In this document: one piece after another, positions 43,601 to 55,600 of the stretch
Layout: each line of letters begins with the position of its first letter
Position numbering within the stretch: the first letter of the stretch is position 1
Origin: Notospermus geniculatus
Taxonomy: Eukaryota; Nemertea; Pilidiophora; Heteronemertea; Lineidae
Length of the DNA: 64,000 nucleotides
NCBI GenBank assembly: GCA_002633025.1
Contig: NMRB01000417.1
Coordinates: forward strand, 120,064-184,063
Direction of reading: 5' to 3'
Notes under the pieces: generated by a model
Database searches by the model: none
What the model was told of the DNA's origin: nothing
What the model saw: the letters and a program-made list of their open reading frames with translations, nothing else
Program-made: the position numbers and the translations under genes

Positions 43601-46600
43601 ATCTCTCAAACTCTCTCTACTCTTACTGGCCACTGGGCTAGGGGACTTTTGGGCGTCAGGATCTTGTGCTGGTGAGGCAAGGGGTTTTTTAGGGGGTGTT
43701 TGGAGGTTACTACGCTCGTGTTGCCCCTTCCATCTGATGTAGTTCAACCGTGACTTCCAAGCGAACCACCTAGACAGAGGATGAAGCAAAATAAAAACAA
43801 CAATTGAAGCAAATTATTGATAGACGGTGCAGCGGACTTACAGAAATGGTGATGGGAATTTGTAATTATTCAGTAAATAAGATAATGGCAACTGCCAGAA
43901 AGGCTGCAATTTTTGATAGTTAAATAGATACAATCACTGAATCAAGACGCTTCTGTTGCAAATGAGGTCAAACTGTATTTCAACTAATGATTAAGGAAGT
44001 GGTTATTTGGCAAGCAAATGCTTGCCGAATTACAGAAATTTGGTCTTAGATGGCAAGCAGACAATAATGAATATTAATTAGACCCCATTAATTATGCAAA
44101 CAGAAGATGAAGATGGCGTCCTCCGACTCGCAGGCGCAGCCCTCGCCAAAAGGCATCGAAAAGTTGCGATTGGGAGCAGGTTATGCCTCCAACGAAGATT
44201 TTAAACGGCGTTAAAGGCATCGCAATGTTTATTTGCACAGTTACCTGCTGTGTATGCAGTAAGCATACTGTCTTGGATGCACGTCTAGCTCATTAATTAT
44301 GCAGCGCTCGTAGAGCAGCTGGCAGGGCAGAAAATATCGTTTAGTGGAGGGGGCCTTGCGGAAAGGAGCCACCTACAAGCGATTNGGATAAGCTTGCACA
44401 GAAGCAAAAAGGTAGGGTGAGACAAAGTACAGTCAGATGTAGACCACCACACTGCCTTGGATAGAAGCAGGATTAGGTTTTGCTTGAGACTCGGGCTTAG
44501 AAATTCTCAGTCACGTAAACAGTAATTGAGTCCTCAAGCGTTCATTGGCAAGGTTCAACTGTTAGAAAACTGGTGACCGAATCTTTGACGTCTTTGTTGA
44601 GGTAGATCGAGGAGCCATAATATATGTAATATGACAGAATTGTGATCAAATAGTTGGACACAGACAGGTCTTTCTCTTGTTGAGGATCAGGAAGATGGCC
44701 ATGGACATGATGGATGTTGGATTCAGATTTAGAAGAAGATTTTGCACACGAAACAGATAAGAATAGCACATACATAGCGGACAACGTCAGTATTAGATAA
44801 AACGCACACTGAGCCACAATTTGAGAATGAATAGATGAAGAAACGATTGATGATTTGACGGTACCTGACTGCTGTGTAAAGACCCCATTTGTTGATATCA
44901 GGGGCGCCGGATTCGGCGACGTGCCGTGATAAGTCCCCCTCGGGTTTCACGAACAACCTGGGGTTCGTGCTGTTCTTTAGAAGTGGTTCAATCATATCGC
45001 GTAACTCCTGGAGTTCTTCCTGTAGTGTTTTTACCTCATCATTACGCTAAAGGAGAAAGCATTCCGACTGGTGAGTGAGGGCCTACTGGTTATCATCGGG
45101 TGAACTACAGGGGTAAAAAATATCTTACTACAAATGAACAGACATGCTTTTATCGAAGACCATCTTGCTTTACCAAGTGTAAACATGCCATAGACAAGAA
45201 CAGAACAATCCAAAGAGTTGACAGTGGAAAACAAGTTGGTCTTGACAAATCACCAACAGAACATGTCGGCACGTACATGTACATGTATGTGAGGCGGCAC
45301 ATATGTGAGGCGGTCTAGGAAAACCCATCGCATGTCACGTTTGAGGAACGTGTTAATAATGGCCTTGGTGAACCCGCACATTTCAATACCGTAGCTGAAA
45401 TGTACTACGTAACAGATGAACAGGAGCAGATCAATGCACAGGCGATCTAACAACGGCCTTGTTGATCACTCGGCGACTTCCAACGGATTTTCCTAGACCG
45501 CCACACATATTCTAATGAAAAGAACAGTTTGGTCGCTAGAAATTAAAGAAAAACTGTGAATTAACATTTATGAGTCTCTATGGATTCAGCTACAAGAAAC
45601 CCAGTAATGAAGTAAACATCTGCAGTAACTATGACAACAGGACATTTTGGAAAGCTTCTTTAGGACTTGTGGATTCAGAAGTTGACTGGTGTCATGCTCC
45701 ACCCATATGACTCAAGCATGATGAAAGGATAGAGAACCAGTCTATTGTCAACATATCACCAAGTCCTAGGCTGCTTTCAAAGCCTTTGTGAAGATACATG
45801 TACTGTTATCACTTCATTACTAGGTTGAATATACAGCGAGCAGGTGACCATGCATTAGGAGGCTAGCAGCTACAAGTACACATGCCTTCTACTGGCAAGA
45901 GACTTACAGCCACAGGGGGCACCCTAGGTCTGACCACCCTGGCCCTGACCAGATGGGGCGCCATCATTGGCACCCTGGCCTTGACCAGAAGGGGCGCCAT
46001 CATTCGCACCCTGGCTCTGACCAGTGGGGGTGTCATCTTTCGGAGGATTTTGGGGGGAGTCATCTTGTTTTTTATCTTTTTCCTTTAACTTATCCACATC
46101 TGTTCTCAAGCCTCGTATGTCTCCCTTGAGTTCTATGGTTGTGTCTTCTCGCTGAAGAGTCACATGTCACAAAGCCATTATTGAATGTTTTGAGATCAGG
46201 AATTCAGTACACATGACTGAGAACACAGTCAACAAACATGAGCAATTTGGACCTCCAGTTAAACTCCCTGGTATTGCACACCTAAAGCCTTGTTCCCACT
46301 GCAGGCGCGGGGCAACGCGGCGTGATCTGAACAAAGGATTACAGCCTTCTTACTGCATCGCGCCGCACCGCAAGTGAGAACAGCTAGGTTTAACAGTGGA
46401 AACAATCAGGCGCAAAAAATTTCGCATCGCACTGCGTTGCAACGCACCTGCAGTGCGAACAGGCTTAAGATGGATTGGAATTTCACTGAAATAGAAACTT
46501 TCGGGGATACACCATTGAAAGGAAGGCTCAGAAAGCAGCATTTGTCAGAAGAACTTACCAGTTTCTGTTCTGATTGAATCTTCATGCCGAGGACAGTCTT

Positions 46601-49600
46601 GACTGTTTGGATCGACTCAGCCAGTTTTCTTATGCTCCCTTGGCACTGAAATATACGAGGAGGTGTTGTTATAATATCATACACAGTTGATAGTATACAA
46701 GGTATTGTCAGCTGTACACCTCCAAGCAAGTGCCAAATCCAGATACAATAGAAATCAATAGAAATCCTGCCAAGGTGGGGCCAACTTTCGGAATCTGGTC
46801 TGAGGGGTGTATACTGGTACATGGTATACAAGGTTAGCAGATCTGACAGAGTTGAGTCGTGAACGACTCTTGACTGGAATCAAGGCAGATGATAATGAGA
46901 CTGTAAACAGTGGGACCTTTATATTAAGGACATCCTAGGAATTGACATGCCGTCCTTCATTGAGAGGTGGCCGATTACCGAGGTCATGATGAGTCGAAAC
47001 TGACACAGACAACAACGAAAGCAATAAAAGGCCAAAATATGAGAAAGTTATCCACCAACTCTTAGTTGGGATTAAGTTTTTGTACAAAGTATGTTGAGAA
47101 ACCAGGATGTTATCCCACTATGTGAATATAGGAGGGATATTTCTACATAAACTATAATTATCCATTACGGCAAAAATAGGTGGCACCGATAATAGGTTAA
47201 AGCTAAGGACAGCTATCTAAGTGATGTCATGATATTTGTGATGATACGTAATACTTGTAGAATCAATTTATCACTGAAATAAACGTGAATACAGCTACAA
47301 GGTGCTGAAAGAAGCCATTAAAATTGGTGTTCCATGAGACAAAGTTGATGGATACGACTGAAGACGACAACAGTTCAATTTCACACATGTCGCCACTGAA
47401 AATTACAAAACTACATTGTGTTTCAATGTATCGAATCGTTGTGATGTGTCAGGGCAAGCGAGTGGACATGTGAAAAGGGAAAATGGATAAAATAAGCATG
47501 GAGGAAGAGCTACAAATGTAAAAACACCAATGACAGACAAACCTCTTCTATTTCTGACTGCGGTGGTGGCTCCTAGGTAAACAAGAATAAGCAATCAGGA
47601 CCCGTTTACTGAAGGTTATTTCTATCTTACCTCGGTCATTTATCTACAAATGTCATCATTCAACTATAACTGTCATTATTCAACTACAGTTGCCATCACT
47701 CAACTTCAGTTGTCATCATTCAACTACAGTTGTCATCACTGAACTACAATTGTCATCACTCAACTATAATTGTCATCATTCAACTATAATTGTCATCATT
47801 CAACTACAATTGCCATCATTCAACTACAATTGTCATCATTCAACTACAATTGCCATCACTTAACAAGTTTTAGTCATTCAACTTCAGTTGTCATCATTCA
47901 ACTACAGTTATCATCATTAAACTATAGTTGTCACCATTAAACTTTCAATAGTTCTTATTCAAATTAAAATCTTTACTGTAATGTATCAAATGAAACCTAA
48001 GGGCCATTATTCTCCTAAAACATGCATTTATTTGCCAGATCCCCAAAGATTCTTTCATAATACCTTGTCAAGTCTGATATGGGGCTGAAATGAGGACCAA
48101 TTTGGTGATCGCAGCAAAGATAATTGCTTGTTGCCACTGACTCGATTGAGCAACAAGAATACATGAAATTGTGTTGTCTGTGTCTACACAGCACAGTGGA
48201 GACCAGAGTGCATGATGTAAACTCTGGCACAATCCACTGTACAGAGGACTCAGTGGAAGTGAGGAAATGGAACATTCAGGTTTCCACATGGTTTTATTCA
48301 ACTGGTGACACTTATATAATGGAAACACATATAAATTTGGGGGTCTGAAAACTAGTCTATGAAGAGATCTTACTTACATTATCTATATCCTTCATGGTTG
48401 GAGCTATTTCCTTGTCTTTATCCTTGGCGGCCATCTTCTCAAGTTCTCTTCTCACTTTCTCCACATCATGCACTCTGCAAATGCAACAAACAGATCGGTT
48501 AAAATCAGAAATCGGGCCCACTAACTCCCAAGTGAGAGGCAATGATGTTCACACTGTGCAACTTTGACAAAACACTCTACTGACATCTGATGTATGTATG
48601 GCGTGACACCAACACCGACTGCCAAGGTCTTGTATCGTCGATTGAGTGAGAAATCTTACCTATTTTCAATCTCTCCTTGTATTCTTGCTGATGTGTCATT
48701 CTTGAGCAATGCAAGTTTCTCATTCAGTTCAAATATCTGAAAGGAGCAAGTTAAATATTTCAAAGGTTCTCTCGGAGCCATGAGCTACATGTAACTTTGA
48801 AATGAAAGGGACAAAATGTTGATTGAGTGAGTAATGCCCAAATCAGACTGCACTTACATCAGTTGGTAAAGTCTCATGTAACTTCTGGAGCTGTTGCATA
48901 TTCTGACTGGTGAGTTCTTGCCATTGCGTTATTGACTGCAGTTTTTCCCGCATATTCTCAGAGAGGGCGGCAGAGGCCTGGAAAAAACGGGACAGATATG
49001 AGAGATTTGGCCACAAAGACATTAAACAAAGACAAAGACCTCAAAAGAGACTTCATAAATAAATGAGAAAATCAACTTCAGAATCATTTTAAGACTGCAA
49101 CTTATCAGTGGCGGATCCACGATTTCGGAAAAGAGGGGGCGCACTGTGCTAGAAACATTGAAATCTGCAGTGAATTTCAATGATTTGCTCCAAATTTCAG
49201 AATTTCACAGTCGATTTTACAGATTTGTTGGCCGGAAGGGAGGCGTGCGCCGGGTGCGCCCCCCTTGGATCCGCCCCGGATTACAGTATAGCATAGGTTC
49301 AGCAACACCTAATCACAGCTCCTTCTGCACACTCCTCAGTACACAAATACATGTACACGTGTTCAGAAGTAGCAGGCTGGTTGCCAATGGATATCTGAAT
49401 AGGGCTGAGGGACGAGTCGTGTTAGGTTTGACTACATATCTTTCTTTTTATGTTAGACTACAGTGATTACTACATCGGCCATGTCTTAAATTACGCTAAA
49501 TAATGACGATCATCAGATACTGGTGACTCAGTCGCAGACGTCAAACGGCTATCATTGGTCTTTCTTGTTCCTGCTGTCCTCACTGTGAACTAATCCTCCC

Positions 49601-52600
49601 TAATGCTATATTAATTTGGGTGACGGGATGAAGCGAATACTATGAGGAGATGCTGGAATCAGTCAGTGGTAGCAAGGATACTCTAACTGTGTTTGCTACC
49701 CTTACAAACCTCTGGCTCATCATCATCATCATCATCAGCAGCCATGCCAGCATCCCTTGCCTGTAACTGAAGTCACGTAAATGTTGCGAGAAGTTGATGG
49801 AAAGAAAGATATTGCATTTGGTGATTGTGGCTGAGGAAGGCCACAGAATAGGCCTGCACAAACCAGAATAGGCCTGCAGAAAACGTTTACCGGTACAAGA
49901 CAGCAAAACAAACGTACCTCCTCAAGTTCCAACATCTGATGCATGCAGACAAAAAATATAAACTCTTTGACATAAACTGTGAAATCATATTGACATAGGA
50001 AGTAATGGTTAGACAGACATAAATCGCTCCCTCCCAGGCTGAACATTCTGACCTCGTCAAGAAATACTGACACGAGAGTCGAAACAACACCAAAATGAAA
50101 TCGACACAACATGCAGGGATTGTTTCCAAAGATACGCTACCTCCTCGTTTTGTTCCGATGAAGGTGACTGGTAGGCAGGAATTGGAAAAAAATATAACGT
50201 ATTACAACTAAAAACAGGTAGAACATGTCTCCTTAAGGCACTTGGAAGAGTCTCCGATCAGTTATAAAGTGTGACAACTTCATAAGTATTGATTACAAGG
50301 GACTAAATTCTTCATGTAGAAAAGAGAGTATTTCTTCAGATTTACTCACTGCTGCCACTCTTGCATCCAACTTGTCCTCGATCTGTGCGAGCTTGGCGCT
50401 GAGGGAAAGCAGACGGGTGTCAAGGTCGTTGAGTTGGCGGACGGCTGCGGCTTGGCGTTCATCAAGTTTGTTGTTCAGGTCACGGCGAACCTGAAGAGAG
50501 AAGAGACGGTATTGAATGGCAATCCATGATCACACCGGGATTCGAAGTGACCAGCATAGCAAACCCATGATTTCAATCCATGATCATGACATTCATGAAA
50601 CAACCGCACAATAAGGCAATGAAACTGACACAAAAAATTCAAACGCACAAAAGAACAATTCACAGCAATTTGAAATTATATGGAGTAATTTTTCAAAATG
50701 ATTTGATACGCATACATCATATAATACAAAGAATAAAAGCTGAAATGAAAATTTGTATAATTTGATATAAAAAACTTAGATTTATCTCAATAAATTAGTA
50801 ATGCAAGAAAAAGATGGTTACCAACCTGAAAGAGAAATATAGAGAAAAGTATTAAATAAGATATGATAAAAACTAAAGTTAGAAATATTTCTGGAACATT
50901 ATTGAGTTTTTACCTGTAATAGAATGAAACATGAAGATCAAGCGATGCAAAAAATCGAGAAGTTTTTATACAAGGATAAAATCACGAAAGCATTTTCTCT
51001 CTTGCCTTATTGATTTTGCTGTCTTTCTTGGCGATGACTTTCTTGACATCCGTGATGTCGTTCTGAAACTGAGAAAGCAAAACAGCTGATTTACATAGAA
51101 CATGACAGGAAGTAATACAACAAACAGGGACTTGATTCATCATGGGATAATAACTTACAAACTTTTGAGACTACCTCATCTTTTTAGTGAAGTTTCAACT
51201 TTCTCAACATTCTCATAATCAAACTTTATGTCAATGAGCCTAATTAAGAAGAGCAGGACAATTTGTTCATAAGATTTTGGTTCTTCAAAAACGAGGAGTT
51301 TACAGTATGATGACTCTTTGTTTACCTGTTCCGATGTCTCCCCTAAGACTCTGGCACCAGTTTCAACCAGGCCGTCCAGGTAGGACATCAACTCTTTTCT
51401 TGCCTGCAAATCAAACAAGAAACTTAAATAGGCCGGATAGTGAAGTAAGGATCTGCAGGCATGTGGTGGAAGGAAGCTAGGAAAGACTGAACCAATTTCA
51501 GGGAATGACACACAGACCTTCATCAACATGTAAATAATAAACTCACGTTTGTAATCCTTTTTGACATAACTTTCAAAGTCAAACGTCTGAACTCCTCAAT
51601 CTGTGCATCCACCTCGATGATATCTAACCAATCACCGTGGTCCGGGGACTGAAATAAATGGAATAATGTACTTGAGTGACTGGTGAAGGACAGCATGCAC
51701 TGCAATCGTTTGGATTGATGTACTGATTTCTGTGATGCTGCCGAGTTGGAAAATCCATCCATTATGCTCCATCCCCTCACAGTGGAAGGAGGTCTGCAGT
51801 CAATGACATGTACGGTAGGAAGGGGTGGGAAATAGACCGGTTGATGGTAACTTTTTCTCCTTCGACACCAAACTGAGCTTGCGATACTGACTGAAATTCT
51901 CATTCTTTGGTACACATGGTGGAAACATCACAAAGTGTTCTTTCTAACAGCTCTTCTCATCAACTTACCACAGGTACAGGTGTACCCTCAATCACTCCTC
52001 CACTTACCACAGGTACAGGTGTACCCTCAATCACTCATCAACTTACCACAGGTACAGGTGTACCCTCAATCACTCATCAACTTACCACAGGTACAGGTGT
52101 ACCCTCAATCACTCCTCAACTTACCACAGGTACAGGTGTACCCTCAATCACTTATCAACTTACCACAGGTACAGGTGTACCCTCAATCTCCCCTGTTTCT
52201 CTCTCATTTCCTTTCCAAACTTTCCCACTTTTCTTCTTTTTCTTCTTCTTGACTTTTCCAGATTCGTCACCGTCGTCAGTGTTGTCACCCTCCCCATCCG
52301 TCCTCGGATGACCGCAGAGCAACTCATAATCTTCTTCATATCTCTGAAATAATGATACAGACTTGGGTCAAGTCGAATATAGCAGGCCAACCGGTGGGAA
52401 GTGACACATCTCCATATTGCCGCTTGTTCCCTGCACACACTCAGTGCACTTCCCATGGCTTGGCCTGCTATTCTTTACTTGAGCCTCAGATTCAACAGGT
52501 GCAAATTCGTTCTCAAAATGTGGGAGAAATGGTTGCAATGAGGCAACCCTTTGCATGAGACCAGGGAATCACAGTTCTTACCTCAATGGCTTCCAATTTC

Positions 52601-55600
52601 CTGGTGCTATCAAACACCCTGTATCCTCTCCTGTCTAATATTTCAACCACAGCATTTTCAACCTGTTTGGCTAGTTCCTCTGCATCCAGCTGTTGAGAAT
52701 CGGCTTCCTGTAAAGACGAATTAATTCCGTTTGTGAAATTGAGAATTTCCACTCTCAGCCTCAACAACCTTCCAAAATTACAGAAGTTTGTTTCATCAGA
52801 TCCATCAACGATTACTTACCGTGGTACCCTTCACCTCTGATGGAGCATTTGTCTTCAACTTCTTCTCAAGATCATCCACACGTTGTTTCACTTCCTTCAT
52901 GATCTCATCCAACACCTCAAACTATGAAAGAAATCAGTCTGCCGGGTAACCACAGTGTCACAAGGGCCAATTTCAAGTGAAAGTAGAAGTAGGCCTGAGA
53001 TAGGACTCATCATTTATCAATATTTATTGGTATCTGACACTGGAACAACAAAGTTCAAATAACAGTTATCACTTCAAGCAAGCCTACTCTCCTGATCTTG
53101 AGTGGAGATTTTTCCTTTCACTGTAGGAGGGCAGTTGATACCTTTTTGTCTTTGTCCTCTGACGATGTGTCCTTGTCCCCTGATGATGTGTCCTCGTCCC
53201 CAGACGATGTGTCGTTCTCCCCTGACAACATGTCATTGTCCCCTGACGGTGGCACGGCTGTCTTCATACCCTTCTCTAACTCATCCAATCGCCGTTTGAT
53301 TTTATCCAACGGAGCCGTCTTTATACTTTTCTCAATCTCCTCCAAACGTTGCTTCACCTCTTCAAAACCTGTCGGTTCCGCAGCACTTTGCTCTGCTGGA
53401 ACTGATCCTGTCTTGAAACGTCTCTCAAATTCCTCTAACCGGGTTTTCACCTCCGCCATGATCTATGAAAATACAATGTTTTTTAACATCTTTGATATTT
53501 TGACAAGATTTAAGAAGAACACCTGATCATCAAATGACTTCCTGTATAGGTCTTCTGCCAAGCATCATATTACCACCTCTCCAATGACCTACCCCACAGA
53601 CGGACACATGGATGGATGGATAGATGGACGAAAGACCACGACTCAACAATCCCAACCTGAGCCTTGCTGGACCTTTCAGCCAAGAAGGCTAAGAATAAAA
53701 TCAACCCAGGAAACGCCTCCACACGTTGCCAGAGTGACCACAAGGCCTACAAGTTTGCCATGGGGCCAATCAGGCCAAGCCAATCACTACATGTACATAT
53801 GTTTACCGGTACTTACCTTCTCATCCTTCTCCTCCGATGACGCTTTATTCGCCATATTTTTCTCAAATTCCTCCAAGCGATGATTCACTTCCTCCATGAT
53901 CTACAGCAAAGAGAACCTGACATCGTCAACAGAGTCAAAATAACAGGCTGAACATTTCAAACATCAAAGAAACTGTACACTTACGGGCATTTTCTGTCAC
54001 AAGATTCTGTTGTAAGAGCATTGAGCTACCATTCTCATAAGACCCAAGTTGAACACAAGTTTAAAACATGTGCAATGATGCTGTTGCTTACCTGAGTATC
54101 CCCACTGGGTCTATCTGTTGTCTCCACGGATTTATTCACATTTCCGTCAAATTCGTTGAGACGATTTCTCACTTGTTCCATAATCTACAATAAAGAGAAC
54201 GATTCATGAGCTTGATTGAGAAATCTCGGAGTCTGACTGGTAAAGCTTCCCGTTCATGAAAAGTATATTGCACATTTTAGATGCAATAATTAGGATAAAT
54301 TCACACTAACCTTTTCCTCAATTTCTTTCTTGGCATTTTCATTAATTACTGGAATCTGTAGAAAGAAAAACTTTGTGTTAATTAAACTGTGATTACATGT
54401 AATCACAACTCTGGAACTGTGGAAGCACTTTTTGAGGATGCCACTCCACAATTCGTCATTTCTATTTTTGACCTCTGTAATCAGGATATGCTCAAATCCG
54501 TATTCACAAACGTCAAATACTGTAACATCAGGAGATGTACCATGACAAAAGGAACAAATTACTTTTTCAATCTCATCCTGATTCTTCAGTTCCATTTGTA
54601 TCATCTTCCTAACCAACTCCCGATCTCTCGCATCCAAATCCTCATCCAGCTTCTCCTTGAAGTCAGCAACACACTCCACCTTCAGCTTTGAGTCATGAAT
54701 ACTAAAAATATCATCAATATACTCCTCCAAATATCTCTTCAACTTCTCTTGAGATTCAAGCGAAACTTCAACAGGTTTTTCCTCTTTAACAGGGCTGATC
54801 ACAGGTGGCGGGATGTCTTTCCCACCCTGGACGCTCTGCAAATATTTTGCAATCTGCTCCTGAATCTTTCGGTTCATTTCCGCCGACAAGTCGTCCAGAT
54901 TACGATCCACATCTGCTCGTAACTTCTCACTCCTCATCCTCGATTCCTCGTACACCTGGACCCGCATGTCATCCTTCAAAGACTCCCTCGTTTTCGCAGC
55001 ACACTGATTCAGTTCATCAGAAATAATCTCACCAGCCGTCTTCTTGACCGTTTTCTCCACATTCCTGTTCAACTCGACTTCTAAGTTTGCATTCCAATCT
55101 TTCTGTTCTTTCTCTAACTTTTTAAAATGCTCCTCTAAATCTCGTAGACGTTTCTGTAACTTCTCCGTTTGTTCTTCGACGACGTCATCGACTTTTTTCT
55201 CATAAAGTTTATACGAGGGAGAATTATCATTTGAATGAGAAGTCTGGCTATTTCTGATATCGTCCAACGTCTGGCGGATATCGGAGCGTAGGTGGCGTTC
55301 AGCGTCTTTGACAAGGAGCTCAGTATCATAGGTGACCTACAAGAAGAGCATTCAACGATAACTCATCCTGGAATATCAAGGCCTGGCTCACTTGCTGACT
55401 TGGCCTTCAATCTCTGCTTGAGTGTAGGTAGTTGAAGCCCAAAGTTGCCAGTCACCAAACACCCCAGCGAAAACTGATTATACAAAGCTGTGAGGAGATT
55501 ATCCTCCACAATAGATTATCTGACATGGATAATCCTCCTACCTCTCGTTTGAGATCCCTCCTATAAATCTTCTCCCGTCTCTCCATCAAGTTTTCCAAAT

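Noticed and set aside
47648-47950. CRISPR-like array of 20-bp repeats
   Set aside because: Units are contiguous with no unique spacers, in an intron of a eukaryotic gene: a minisatellite. The same applies to the other arrays in the window.
51907-52311. 134-residue plus-strand frame of TTGTGVPSIT repeats
   Set aside because: It reads the 39-bp splice-site minisatellite on the wrong strand. The minus strand carries the convincing exon.
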